Source of the DNA: Rickettsiales bacterium
GTDB lineage: Bacteria > Pseudomonadota > Alphaproteobacteria > TMED127
Assembly: GCA_002717855.1 (NCBI GenBank)
Contig: PBCD01000009.1
Span: 1-23,804, forward strand
Direction of reading: 5' to 3'
DNA: 23,804 nt
This document shows, in pieces, positions 15,559 to 23,804 of this stretch (within the stretch, counting starts at the first letter, position 1; every line of letters starts with the position of its first letter). A program made the position numbers and the translations under genes. The notes below the pieces were generated by a model. That model was not told the origin of the DNA. It was given only the letters and a program-made list of their open reading frames with translations, and searched no databases.

Positions 15559-18251
15559 TTTTTCTCCATTCTTTTTAAAATTTCAGGAACATGGACTTGA
15601 TCTGTTTTATAATTACCTGTTAATGAATAAATTAGTAAATTAAGTCCAAATCTAAATGATGATTTTCTTTGATTTGAATTATTCTCTAATATTGGCAATA
15701 AAAAATCTTCTTTATTTTTTTTTGCCCATGCTCCCGCCCAATCATTGATTCCAAAAATTACAGATGAGGCATTATCAAATTTTATTGAATTAGATTTTAA
15801 AAAAAAGACTGGTTCATTCCTTCTTCCAGGAAAATCTTGTAACAAGTAAAAACTTTTTGCTATCGCATGGGATTTATCCAACATCTCGAGCTTTCCAGGA
15901 AAATTCGATTCTAACAAAGTTTCAAATCTTTCTAAACATTTGTCGATGATTATTTCATCTTCATTTAACTTACAGTCTATAAGTAATAATCCACCATCAT
16001 TTATATATTGTTTGATTTTTTTTGGTAAGGCTCTAACTCTTGTGTCTGTGACCCAATAAATTAGGGGAAAAGAAAAAAGTTTATCGTTTTTTAAATCTAT
16101 CGATTTTGGATCTGTAAAAATAGCAGCAGTTTTTTGAGTTATAATACCCGATAATGTTTTTAGTCCATTATACGAAACTTTGTCAATTTCAGGGTTTCCA
16201 TTTAAAATATAACCAATTTTATTTTCACTTATTTCACTAATTTTAATTTTTTCTGCTACTAATTCATATGAAAGAAATGCTGATAAACAGAAAAAAAAAA
16301 AATTCAATTGTTTGAAATTTACTAATTGTCTTAAAAAAAGCGTTATTATTGTATCTGTAATAAAAAGAAATATTGACAGAATAAAAAGTGTGTCTTTTAA
16401 ATTTATATTTTTTTCATTATATTTTTGGTAGAAAGAGACGTTGTCGTCAAAATTTAAAAGTTTAAATTCAAACTGACTACTATTTTCAGAATTTAATGCA
16501 TAAATACCATAAATATCTTTGTAAAGACCAGGTGGATAGTTATAATTTATTTTAAGAGTCTTTAGTTTATTTATGTTCGGTATATTTAAACTTTGTGGTG
16601 AAGGATCAATAAGTTCACCTAGTGCATCTAAGTTTTTAAATGGTTTTAAGGCTCTTTCCCCTTTTAGTTTAATTCCTTTACTTTGATCTACAATTTTTTG
16701 AAGTATATCAACGAAAAAATATGATAATGTGAGGTTAGACCAGTCAGTATTGCATGGAATATGAAAGAATATTATTTGGCCTTTTGATTGAGAAACACTT
16801 GATATTAATGGTGTTCCGTTTTCAAGTCTTAACCAAACATTTATGTTTCTAGTAAAATTTGATGGGCTAGACTCAATATATTCTTTAATTTCAATCTCAT
16901 TGGGAACTTTTAACCCAAACAAAGGACTTTCATTGGAAATCTCAGATAACTTTAATGATTGTTTTAAACTCAGATTTCCTTTAACTGAAATTTTTTTTCC
17001 TGTGAGTGAAAAAGCACTCCTAAGTTTTTGATGAGATTGACTTTTAATATTTTTTATAAAATTTTCACCTCCGAATTTTACAAGCGTTCCTCCTTCACTA
17101 ATCCATTTTTCTAATCTTTCATTTGATTCATCATAATTTATAGATTGGTCATCAATAAATAGAAGTTTAATTTCTTTATCCAGAATCTCCTTCAGATCTT
17201 GTTTTTTTACTTTAAAATTTGTCTTAAGAGCATTTTTTACAAAGTAGTTTCCACTATCTAAATTTAAATTCTGAAAGTTTTGATTGGTTTCAACAATTCC
17301 TACAGTTTTTTTTTTTTGGGTCTCACTTAAGAAAATCTTGGTTGAAGATGAATTGATATTATTAAATTTAAAATAATCAATTTTATTTTTTAGGTTTAAT
17401 GGAACTTCCAATTTTACTTCTGACACATAAAAATCTTGTTTTTTAATTAAATCTGTTGAAAATGAATTTTTAAATAATAACTTACCGTCTAAGCTATAAC
17501 AATCAATGGTTACTTCATTAAATATTTTAAGGGGATGAAAAATCTCAAAATTAAAAGTATCATTTTGTTGTTTCTTAAACTTTATAATTGGAGGTATTTT
17601 TTCTTTATCTATATTGAAGACTTTAATGTTATTTTGATTTAGATTTTCAAATAAATTTTTTTTATGTTTAAAATCTATTGGTTCAGTAAACCAGTAAATA
17701 TTGTCAAATTTTTTTTTAAAATTATTAATTTTTTCTTTTAATAGTAAGTAATTTGGATTCCAAGAAAGTGGTTTAAGATTTGAAATTGATTCAAGAGTTT
17801 CGCTAGCATTTTTTTCATGCAAATAAAATAAATCATTTTTTGCTAATTCAGTTGATGTAATGATTGAAAAATTATTTTGTTCATTATTATTTTCTAAAAT
17901 TAACTCTGTAATTTTGTTAATTGTTGATCTCCAAGCAATACTTGAAAATTTACTATTATCAATAATAATGAGATTTGATACAATATCATCATTGGATTTA
18001 ATAATTTGTGGTTGACTAAAACCTAAAATAATTGTCGAGATTAAAAATAAACGTAAGAATATAATCAAATTTGAATTTTTTTCAGGTTTATGATCCATTG
18101 ATTTATATTTTGCAAGAAAAACTATTCCTGGAAATTTTTTTAACTTTGGAGAAGGAGGTACAGTTTTCAAAAACTTCCAAATGAAGGGAAGTAATAAAAA
18201 AGCAAATAAAACTAATGGATATGTAAAAAAAATTTTAGAGGAGAAAATCAT
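15555..18251 (-). CDS. BatA-like N-terminal and DUF4159 membrane protein
   Basis: The 898-residue protein opens with the BatA/aerotolerance-regulator N-terminal pattern: membrane helix about 11-28, a short loop (VPPSPKLKKFPG), helix about 61-80 and then LIIIDNSKFSS, a vWA-like start with a weak MIDAS. A long extracytoplasmic region follows (about 100-620). Further hydrophobic stretches at about 625-680 precede the C-terminal DUF4159 domain, with GYILNGNPEIDKVSYNGLKTLS, FPLIYWVTDTRVRALPKKIKQYINDGGLLLIDCK and a VHVPEILKRMEK end. Length and order agree with alphaproteobacterial relatives. It is coupled to the amidotransferase-like gene and starts 12 bases after the DUF58 stop. By inference it is the membrane scaffold on which the MoxR ATPase and DUF58 protein act. 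Biochemical function unknown. Confidence 0.85.
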   Translation of the reverse strand: MIFSSKIFFTYPLVLFAFLLLPFIWKFLKTVPPSPKLKKFPGIVFLAKYKSMDHKPEKNSNLIIFLRLFLISTIILGFSQPQIIKSNDDIVSNLIIIDNSKFSSIAWRSTINKITELILENNNEQNNFSIITSTELAKNDLFYLHEKNASETLESISNLKPLSWNPNYLLLKEKINNFKKKFDNIYWFTEPIDFKHKKNLFENLNQNNIKVFNIDKEKIPPIIKFKKQQNDTFNFEIFHPLKIFNEVTIDCYSLDGKLLFKNSFSTDLIKKQDFYVSEVKLEVPLNLKNKIDYFKFNNINSSSTKIFLSETQKKKTVGIVETNQNFQNLNLDSGNYFVKNALKTNFKVKKQDLKEILDKEIKLLFIDDQSINYDESNERLEKWISEGGTLVKFGGENFIKNIKSQSHQKLRSAFSLTGKKISVKGNLSLKQSLKLSEISNESPLFGLKVPNEIEIKEYIESSPSNFTRNINVWLRLENGTPLISSVSQSKGQIIFFHIPCNTDWSNLTLSYFFVDILQKIVDQSKGIKLKGERALKPFKNLDALGELIDPSPQSLNIPNINKLKTLKINYNYPPGLYKDIYGIYALNSENSSQFEFKLLNFDDNVSFYQKYNEKNINLKDTLFILSIFLFITDTIITLFLRQLVNFKQLNFFFFCLSAFLSYELVAEKIKISEISENKIGYILNGNPEIDKVSYNGLKTLSGIITQKTAAIFTDPKSIDLKNDKLFSFPLIYWVTDTRVRALPKKIKQYINDGGLLLIDCKLNEDEIIIDKCLERFETLLESNFPGKLEMLDKSHAIAKSFYLLQDFPGRRNEPVFFLKSNSIKFDNASSVIFGINDWAGAWAKKNKEDFLLPILENNSNQRKSSFRFGLNLLIYSLTGNYKTDQVHVPEILKRMEKK

Positions 18252-18263
18252 AAATTTAAATTA

Positions 18264-19097
18264 TTATAACACTCTGTATAGCTTTGCTATTACAGACTCA
18301 TAACTTTCGTTAGTGGTATTAGAGAGAAACTTCCAACCATACTTTGAACAAAGGAACTTTAATCTTTCTTGATGTTCTCTAAACTTCCTTTTGTATGTAT
18401 TTTTCATATTCTCAGATTTATTAAAAAGTTTGTGCATCCCAGAAATAGGATCAAAAAATCTGTTTCTTCCTTCAAATGGGAAATTTGTTTCTGATGAGTC
18501 TAAAACTTGAATTAAAAACCCATTAAATTTTGTCTTTGACAAGTCAAAAAGCTTTGTCTTAATTTTTTCAGTATTTTCTAAAAAATCTGATATGAAGAAT
18601 ACTACGTCATTTTTTTTAACTCTTTTATCTTGAGATTTATTTTTTTTGACAAGCTCTGAGGCCATCGAAATATAATTCTTCTGCCCCTTTTTTAAACCTA
18701 ACTCAGAACCAATAATTCCAACTTTTTCTCCAGATTTTAGTAAAATGTCTAAAAATATAAGTCCAATTACAGTAGCTCTTTCAAGTTTAGTTTCTCTATT
18801 TTTTGAATTTGTGTAATTCATACTTCCACTTTTACTTACATAAAACCAAATATTATTGGCATTTTCACTTTCATTATTTTTAATAAAAATATCGCCTTGT
18901 TTAGATGATTTTTTCCAATCAATTTTGTTAATTGAATCACCTATTAAATATTTTTCGAAATCCCAAAAATCTTCACCAGAGCCTGATTTTCCTACATTTA
19001 CGTCCCCAAAATCGTGAGATTTTGAATTTTTGTATGAGATCTTAATTTTAGGAAGTTTTACTGAAATAGATTTTGCTTTTTGAATTAAATTTCTCAT
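18264..19097 (-). CDS. DUF58 vWA-like protein
   Basis: DUF58 proteins pair with MoxR ATPases and carry a vWA-like fold. The 277 residues have no membrane segment. The DUF58 signature is present: GSGEDFWDFEKYLIGDSINKIDWKKSSKQGDIFIK at about 39-73 (split here into its motif, not a repeat). The MIDAS-like loop reads VSKSGSM (87-93), so the Asp that begins the DxSxS metal site is Ser88. The strand VVFFISDFLEN at mid-protein is typical. It starts 1 base after the moxR stop and is followed closely by the DUF4159 gene, consistent with one operon. Role inferred: substrate or adaptor for the ATPase. Confidence 0.88.
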   Translation of the reverse strand: MRNLIQKAKSISVKLPKIKISYKNSKSHDFGDVNVGKSGSGEDFWDFEKYLIGDSINKIDWKKSSKQGDIFIKNNESENANNIWFYVSKSGSMNYTNSKNRETKLERATVIGLIFLDILLKSGEKVGIIGSELGLKKGQKNYISMASELVKKNKSQDKRVKKNDVVFFISDFLENTEKIKTKLFDLSKTKFNGFLIQVLDSSETNFPFEGRNRFFDPISGMHKLFNKSENMKNTYKRKFREHQERLKFLCSKYGWKFLSNTTNESYESVIAKLYRVL

Positions 19098-19098
19098 T

Positions 19099-20064
19099 TT
19101 AGTTCAAATCTTCACAAACTTTTTGGATTAAATAATCTGTTTTTATTTGTTCTGTTTGTGCCTCAAATGTAAGTGAGACTCGGTGACGAAGACATGGTTT
19201 AGCTAAGTTAATTATATCGGCTATGGAAGGCGATAAATTTCCTCTTAATAGTGCTCGGGCTCTAGCAGCTCTAATCAAAGCTACCCCCCCCCTTGGTCCT
19301 GCCCCCCATTTTATATATTTTTTAATATAGTTAAATTTTGTGGATTCAGGTCTCAGTTGTCTAACTATGCTGAGTGTAAATTCAGCAACAGACTCCCCAA
19401 CTGGCAACTCATCAGAGATTTTAATTAATTCCAACAAATTTTTTGCCTCTAATTTTTTAATATTTAATTGATTATGACTCTCAGTTATTAATATTTTTTT
19501 TTCAGTGTCTTCGTCTGGATAGGAAATGTTTACATGCATCAAAAACCTATCAAGCTGCGCTTCCGGTAGCGGGTATGTTCCCTCTTGTTCAATAGGATTT
19601 TCTGTTGCAAGCACGATAAAAGGTTTTGGCAAAGTAAAATTTTTACCATTCACTGTAATGTATCCTTCCTGCATGGCTTGAAGCAGAGCAGATTGAGTTT
19701 TTGGACTTGCTCTATTAATTTCATCAACCATCAATAGATTACAAAAAATAGGACCTTTTATAAATGAAAACTCTTTTAAATTTTTTTGATTAATTATTTC
19801 AGTTCCTAAAATATCATTTGGCATTAAATCAGGAGTACATTGGACTCTATTTGAATATAAATTTAAACTGTCTGCTAAAGTCTGAAATAAAAGTGTTTTT
19901 CCTAGACCAGGGACACCAACTAAGAGTGTATTTCCTGACGCAATTATAGAAGAAAGAACTTGTTCAACAATTATTTTTTGACCAAAAAATTTTTCTCCAA
20001 TAATTTTATTTATTGCTTCAATTTTTTCTAATGACTGAGATATTTTTTTATCAATTTTAAGCAT
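19099..20064 (-). CDS. MoxR-family AAA+ ATPase
   Basis: This is a cytoplasmic AAA+ chaperone-like ATPase of 321 residues, the usual MoxR length. Walker A is GVPGLGKT (50-57), Walker B LLMVDEIN (110-117, with D114/E115), sensor 1 lies in LATENPIEQEGTYPLPEAQLDRF (about 152-174), and the lid carries the WGAGPRGGVALIRAARARALL block. It heads the four-gene minus-strand cluster. MoxR proteins remodel or load cofactors into partner complexes with vWA proteins; here the partners are most likely the DUF58 and BatA-like products. The coding strand holds a run of nine G (19284-19292 on the plus strand shows nine C), unusual in this AT-rich DNA, but the motif around it is intact. Confidence 0.93.
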   Translation of the reverse strand: MLKIDKKISQSLEKIEAINKIIGEKFFGQKIIVEQVLSSIIASGNTLLVGVPGLGKTLLFQTLADSLNLYSNRVQCTPDLMPNDILGTEIINQKNLKEFSFIKGPIFCNLLMVDEINRASPKTQSALLQAMQEGYITVNGKNFTLPKPFIVLATENPIEQEGTYPLPEAQLDRFLMHVNISYPDEDTEKKILITESHNQLNIKKLEAKNLLELIKISDELPVGESVAEFTLSIVRQLRPESTKFNYIKKYIKWGAGPRGGVALIRAARARALLRGNLSPSIADIINLAKPCLRHRVSLTFEAQTEQIKTDYLIQKVCEDLN

Positions 20065-20109
20065 TTAAAATAAACTTTAATCTTTTTATCATTATGATTA
20101 AATATAGAT
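20065..20109. promoter_or_regulatory. Divergent promoter region, moxR cluster / DUF6111-cca
   Basis: These 45 bases separate divergent genes. A TATGAT at 20093-20098 is a fair -10 for the plus-strand genes, though with no good -35 and only about 11 bases to the ATG. The minus-strand promoter cannot be pinned down. Confidence 0.35.
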
Positions 20110-20352
20110 ATGATTAAAATATTATTCATACTATCTTTCGTAATCATAATCTATCTAATTTATAGATTGATAGCATTTTCTTCATTAAAAAAAAAAAATT
20201 TAATTTTTGTTAATATAATTGCAGCAGGATGCTTACTTATTTTTCTTATTTTGTTTTTTTATTTGAATGAAACCAATATTAATAGCGTATATGTTTCTCC
20301 ACAATTTGACGGAGAAAAAGTAATTCCAGGTTATTTCAGTGAAAGCAAATAA
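20110..20352 (+). CDS. DUF6111-like small membrane protein
   Basis: This small protein of 80 residues has two membrane helices (about 4-22 and 33-53) and a short tail YVSPQFDGEKVIPGYF. The tail resembles the YVPP...DGRVVPG ending of DUF6111 proteins, which in alphaproteobacteria typically precede the CCA/poly(A) nucleotidyltransferase gene, as here. The downstream GTG start overlaps the end of this gene by 14 bases. Function unknown. The match is by length, topology and tail, so moderately sure. Confidence 0.7.
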   Translation: MIKILFILSFVIIIYLIYRLIAFSSLKKKNLIFVNIIAAGCLLIFLILFFYLNETNINSVYVSPQFDGEKVIPGYFSESK

Positions 20353-21565
20353 TAAAATTAAAGGTTTTGTTGATTTAGCTAAAAAGCACCGGTTACCATT
20401 GAAGGAGTTAATGAAAATTTCAGAATCATTTAATTTTTTAAATGGAAAGATTAAAATTGTCGGAGGTGCCGTGAGAGACTTAATCCATAAAAAAACAATT
20501 CAGGACTGTGATATAGTGACAGATTTGAATCCAGAAGAGGTAAAGAAATGTCTAGAGAGAAAAAAAATTAAATTTTTAGAAACAGGAATAAAATTTGGAT
20601 CATTGACAGTTTACTTGAATAATTTTTCAATTCAAATCACCTCTTTAAGACAAGATTTAAACACTAATGGAAGATGGGCTGATGTTTATTATACAAAAGA
20701 TTGGGAACTTGACTCAAGAAGGAGAGATTTTACAATTAATTCAATTTATTTAGACCTATCAGGTAATATTTTTGATCCATTTAATGGTATAAATGATTTA
20801 AAGAAAAAAAAAATCCTTTTTATAGGAAACCCAAAAAAAAGAATAGAAGAGGATTATTTAAGAATATTAAGGTTTTTTAGATTTAGTTTTAAATATTCAA
20901 GTAATCTTGAAATCCATGGATTAAGAGCTTGTAAACAGTTTATTCCAAAATTAAAACTTGTTTCTATTGAAAGAAAAATTGAGGAACTCAAAAAAATGAT
21001 ACTATACAAATCATTTGAGGATAACATCAAATTTTTAGATGAAATAAATTTTTTTTTATATATCTTTGGAGAAAATATAAATTTAAGGAATTATAAAAAG
21101 TTTTTTTATATTGAAAGAAAATATAAGCTAAGTGATGTTGAGAGAAGGTTAAAATTTTTTTTGATAAGAATAGACAAAAAAAAAGAAACAAATTTTTTAA
21201 AAGTTTTAGGTAAAAAATTTACAAAGAGATTGCAATCTAACATTAATTTTAAAAACCATGATTCAGAGACAGTTAACTATATTCTTTTTAAGAATGACAA
21301 AAAGTACGTAATTGACCAATTAATATTTGATTTTAAGGATGGTTTTGTGAATAAAAAAAAATTTGAACAGATTTTAAAAAAAGTTATCAATTGGAAAAAA
21401 AAAGAAATACCCGTGAATGGAAACGACTTAATAAAAGAAGGATTTAGGGAGGGTAAAACTATTGGTAAAAACTTAAGATTAATTGAAAAATGGTGGGTTA
21501 AAAAAAACTTTGAGCCCAACAAACTAGATTGCTTGTGTTTTGCAAAAACCTTACCAAGAAGCTGA
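20339..21565 (+). CDS. CCA tRNA nucleotidyltransferase / poly(A) polymerase family
   Basis: This class-II nucleotidyltransferase adds or repairs the 3' CCA of tRNA, or adds poly(A). The 408 residues carry the G-GAVRD signature in IKIVGGAVRDL (about 40-50), the metal-binding D-x-D in QDCDIVTDLNPEEV, and the nucleotide-recognition RRDFTINSIYLDL block. The DYLRILRFFRFSFKY motif of the head domain follows. The C-terminal half is very Lys/Phe-rich and diverged. The start is GTG at 20339, inside the DUF6111-like gene; it leaves the expected length ahead of the GG-RD motif, so a later ATG near 20411 is less likely. The end overlaps hemF convergently by 15 bases. Whether it is cca or pcnB in activity cannot be settled by eye. 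Confidence 0.9.
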   Translation: MKANNKIKGFVDLAKKHRLPLKELMKISESFNFLNGKIKIVGGAVRDLIHKKTIQDCDIVTDLNPEEVKKCLERKKIKFLETGIKFGSLTVYLNNFSIQITSLRQDLNTNGRWADVYYTKDWELDSRRRDFTINSIYLDLSGNIFDPFNGINDLKKKKILFIGNPKKRIEEDYLRILRFFRFSFKYSSNLEIHGLRACKQFIPKLKLVSIERKIEELKKMILYKSFEDNIKFLDEINFFLYIFGENINLRNYKKFFYIERKYKLSDVERRLKFFLIRIDKKKETNFLKVLGKKFTKRLQSNINFKNHDSETVNYILFKNDKKYVIDQLIFDFKDGFVNKKKFEQILKKVINWKKKEIPVNGNDLIKEGFREGKTIGKNLRLIEKWWVKKNFEPNKLDCLCFAKTLPRS

Positions 21566-22405
21566 AGGAGGCAAAGACATAAATATAGCCTCAATATTTC
21601 CATTAGTAAGAAGACCAAACTTTGTACCACGATCATATAAAAGGTTAAATTCTGTGTATCTAGACCTTCTTTCAAGTTGCAATTTTAAATCTTTCTCTGT
21701 CCAAGGAGTTTTAATTGACATTTTTACAATTTCTTTATAAATTTCAATGAAATTTTCTCCAACTTTTTTAGTAAAATTAAAATCATTTTTCCAATTTTCA
21801 CTGTTTAGATTATCATAAAATATTCCTCCAAGACCCCTTGTTTCCTTCCTGTGTGGTAGATAAAAATAATCATCGCAAAATTTTTTATATTTTTTGTAAG
21901 AACCTTTTTTATAATCTTCACAAATTTTTTTAAGTGATCTGTGAAACAAATTAGCGAGTGCTTTTGATGATTCTGATTTTTTGTTTACGGGAGTTATATC
22001 AGCTCCACCACCAAACCAGAATTTTTCCGTAACTATAAACCTTGTATTCATGTGAACAGCAGGAATAGAAGGTGACCTTGGGTGAATAACAAGGGAAATC
22101 CCAGAAGCCCAAAAGGAAGGGTTTTTTTCGGTTCCAGGAATTTTGCCTATAAGCTCCTTAGATAGATTACCATAAACAGTTGAAATATTTACACCAGCCT
22201 TCTCAAAAACCTCTCCTCGAAGTAATGCCATCTCTCCACCACCAGATTTATTGTTTTTTTTATTTCTATACCATTTTTTTTTTTTAAAAATGTGGTTAGA
22301 TGATTTGTTATTTTTTTCTATATTCTCAATTTCGTTACAAATCTTATTTCTTAAAAGTTGAAACCAACTTTCTGTTTTTTTTTTAAAATCTTCAATATTT
22401 TTCAT
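21551..22405 (-). CDS. hemF: Oxygen-dependent coproporphyrinogen III oxidase
   Basis: HemF oxidatively decarboxylates coproporphyrinogen III to protoporphyrinogen IX with O2, a late haem step (EC 1.3.3.3). The 284 residues contain the family blocks SLVIHPRSPSIPAVHMNTRF and FWFGGGADITP near the middle, YFYLPHRKETRGLGGIFYDNL, and the C-terminal YTEFNLLYDRGTKFGLLTNGNIEAIFMSLPP. The end PPSASW is typical. It is monocistronic on the minus strand and divergent from the bc1 genes, fitting aerobic haem supply for respiration. The N-terminal 75 residues are Lys/Asn-rich and less conserved. It overlaps the nucleotidyltransferase gene by 15 bases at the 3' end. Confidence 0.96.
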   Translation of the reverse strand: MKNIEDFKKKTESWFQLLRNKICNEIENIEKNNKSSNHIFKKKKWYRNKKNNKSGGGEMALLRGEVFEKAGVNISTVYGNLSKELIGKIPGTEKNPSFWASGISLVIHPRSPSIPAVHMNTRFIVTEKFWFGGGADITPVNKKSESSKALANLFHRSLKKICEDYKKGSYKKYKKFCDDYFYLPHRKETRGLGGIFYDNLNSENWKNDFNFTKKVGENFIEIYKEIVKMSIKTPWTEKDLKLQLERRSRYTEFNLLYDRGTKFGLLTNGNIEAIFMSLPPSASW

Positions 22406-22484
22406 TGTTTTAGGAATAAAATTTTTTATATTATAATTGGATAATATTAAATTTAAAATATGTATAATAAATTAACAAAATATT
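22406..22484. promoter_or_regulatory. Divergent promoter region, hemF / petA
   Basis: This 79-base AT-rich spacer has two TATAAT boxes on the plus strand, at 22432-22437 and 22463-22468. The second lies 16 bases before the petA ATG and could be its -10. A TTGGAT at 22437-22442 is a weak -35 with an over-long 20-base spacer. No operator-like inverted repeat is evident. Confidence 0.4.
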
Positions 22485-23054
22485 ATGGATAAAAAAAAAT
22501 TAAATAAAAACTTTAATAAATCTGATGAGTTACAAAAAGTTGATAACGAAAAAAGAGATTTTTTATTTATGACAACTACCGGTCTAGCGATAGCAGGCGG
22601 GGCTATAGCTGCTTGGTCTCTAATAGACACAATGAACCCTGCAAAAGATGTTTTGGCACTGTCCTCTACAGAAGTTGATTTATCTCCCATTGAATCTGGT
22701 CAAAGTCTAACAGTAATGTGGAGGGGAAAACCAATATTTATAAGACACAGAACCAAAAATGAAATTGAACAAGCGAGAAGTGTCTTAGTTAAAGATTTAA
22801 CTCATAAAAGTTCAGATGAAGAAAGAGTTAAAAAACCAGAATGGTTAATTGTTGTTGGAGTTTGTACGCATTTGGGTTGTGTGCCACTTGGTCAAAAGGT
22901 TGGTGATGAAAAAGGAGAATATGGGGGTTGGTTTTGTCCTTGTCATGGATCTCACTATGATACTTCCGGAAGAGTTAGAAAAGGTCCAGCACCTCTTAAT
23001 TTAGATGTGCCCCCATACGAATTTGTAAGTGATGAAATTATTAAAATAGGATAA
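22485..23054 (+). CDS. petA: Cytochrome bc1 Rieske iron-sulfur subunit
   Basis: The Rieske subunit takes electrons from ubiquinol to cytochrome c1 in complex III. At 189 residues it has the normal length. A short N-terminus carries KRDFLFMTT (23-31) before the single membrane anchor at about 32-47; relatives have a twin-arginine RRDFL at this point, so the motif is KR here. The 2Fe-2S ligands are C127 and H129 in CTHLGC and C151 and H154 in [10 protein letters not shown]132 and C153 form the usual disulphide. LIDTMNP after the anchor is typical of alphaproteobacterial petA. petB starts 4 bases after the stop. No Shine-Dalgarno is seen before the ATG. Confidence 0.96.
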   Translation: MDKKKLNKNFNKSDELQKVDNEKRDFLFMTTTGLAIAGGAIAAWSLIDTMNPAKDVLALSSTEVDLSPIESGQSLTVMWRGKPIFIRHRTKNEIEQARSVLVKDLTHKSSDEERVKKPEWLIVVGVCTHLGCVPLGQKVGDEKGEYGGWFCPCHGSHYDTSGRVRKGPAPLNLDVPPYEFVSDEIIKIG

Positions 23055-23058
23055 AATT

Positions 23059-23804
23059 ATGAGCTCAGAAAATAATGAATTAAAAGGCGTAACTGGCTGG
23101 ATTGATAAGAGACTGCCTGTTTTCACGTTTATTAACCATAATCTTAGAGATTATCCAACACCAAAAAACTTAAGTTATTTTTGGAATTTTGGTTCTCTTG
23201 CTGGTGTTACTCTAATCATAATGATTGTTACAGGAATACTTTTGGCTATGCAATATACAGCTAACGCTGATTTAGCGTTTGATAGTGTGGAGAGAATAAT
23301 GAGAGATGTTAATAATGGATGGCTTTTAAGGTACATCCACATGAATGGCGCATCTATGTTTTTTATTGTAGTATACATTCATATTTTTAGAGGTTTATAC
23401 TATGGATCATTTAAAGCACCAAGAGAAATTTTATGGATGTTAGGAGTTTTAATTCTTCTCTTAATGATGGCAACGGCTTTTATGGGTTATGTATTACCTT
23501 GGGGGCAAATGAGTTTTTGGGGTGCAACAGTTATAACAAACTTATTCTCAGCTTTTCCAGTTATTGGTGATTACATTGTAACATTTTTATGGGGAGGTTT
23601 TTCTGTTGATAATCCTACGCTTACAAGATTTTTCGTTTTACACTACTTAATGCCTTTTTTGATTGTCGGTGTTGTAGCCTTGCATATCGTAGCATTACAT
23701 CAATTTGGATCAAACAATCCATTAGGTATTGATGTTAAATCTGAAGGAGACACGATTCCTTTTCATCCTTATTATACTGTCAAAGATTACTTTGGTTTGG
23801 GTGT
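23059..23804 (+). CDS. petB: Cytochrome b of the bc1 complex, 3' end outside window
   Basis: This is the membrane core of complex III and holds both b haems. The visible 248 residues start at ATG 23059, seven bases after an AGGA, and run open to the window edge, so the gene is partial only because the window ends. The N-terminal WIDKRLPVF is typical. Haem-ligand pairs H94/H108 and H195/H209 each show the standard 14-residue spacing. The quinol-site region [25 protein letters not shown] (143-167) is fully conserved in character. petC, for cytochrome c1, would be expected downstream. Confidence 0.96.
   Translation, partial: MSSENNELKGVTGWIDKRLPVFTFINHNLRDYPTPKNLSYFWNFGSLAGVTLIIMIVTGILLAMQYTANADLAFDSVERIMRDVNNGWLLRYIHMNGASMFFIVVYIHIFRGLYYGSFKAPREILWMLGVLILLLMMATAFMGYVLPWGQMSFWGATVITNLFSAFPVIGDYIVTFLWGGFSVDNPTLTRFFVLHYLMPFLIVGVVALHIVALHQFGSNNPLGIDVKSEGDTIPFHPYYTVKDYFGLG

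Noticed and set aside
1..23804. Mobile element, CRISPR array, tRNA or riboswitch
   Set aside because: No transposase or integrase, no spaced direct repeats, no cloverleaf or T-loop consensus, and spacers are too short for a riboswitch.

Overview
This window comes from a very AT-rich, tightly packed bacterial chromosome, most likely a marine-type alphaproteobacterium. The main reasons are gene pairings I recognise from alphaproteobacteria: ETF-QO next to a TPR protein; a family-4-like uracil-DNA glycosylase with moaB and rnhB; moxR, DUF58, DUF4159 and a large amidotransferase-like membrane protein in series; a DUF6111-like protein ahead of the tRNA nucleotidyltransferase; and hpnA-ispH-hpnH. 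I cannot place it more precisely. Hopanoid and tetrahydromethanopterin (H4MPT) C1 genes argue against an ordinary Pelagibacter. Nothing looks mobile: I see no transposase, phage gene, tRNA, rRNA or CRISPR array.

Layout. Positions 1-398 hold an A-tract and an unrecognised ORF that may be broken. Positions 414-2766 (+) hold a PepSY-like periplasmic protein, an OmpR-type response regulator and a membrane histidine kinase in one tight operon. Positions 2769-4593 (-) hold rnhB, moaB and a uracil-DNA glycosylase homologue whose active-site motifs have drifted. Positions 4652-9630 (+) form a translationally coupled run of ETF-QO, a TPR protein, formyltransferase Ftr (fhcD) and formylmethanofuran dehydrogenase subunit C (fhcC). 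Positions 9627-10211 (-) encode an HpnM/MlaC-like periplasmic protein, divergent from hpnA, ispH and hpnH (10257-13371, +). Positions 13402-20064 (-) hold the moxR/DUF58/BatA-DUF4159/amidotransferase-like envelope cluster. Positions 20110-21565 (+) hold a DUF6111-like protein and the CCA/poly(A) nucleotidyltransferase. hemF lies at 21551-22405 (-). From 22485 (+) the bc1 genes petA and petB begin, with petB cut by the window end.

How the genes fit together. Two themes stand out. The first is respiratory electron entry: ETF-QO reduces ubiquinone and the Rieske/cytochrome b genes oxidise it, with hemF supplying haem precursor. The ETF-QO operon also carries two of the four genes of the bacterial formyltransferase/hydrolase complex, which suggests methyl-group or C1 oxidation. 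The second is the envelope: hopanoid side-chain genes, an HpnM/MlaC-like carrier, a two-component sensor and the MoxR/vWA-type cluster. Intergenic gaps are tiny, several convergent genes overlap at their stops, and I found no convincing hairpin terminators.

The strongest leads are the split fhcD-fhcC pair behind ETF-QO and the UDG homologue with altered catalytic motifs. I do not see a clearly new multi-gene system. Function calls rest on motif recognition by eye.
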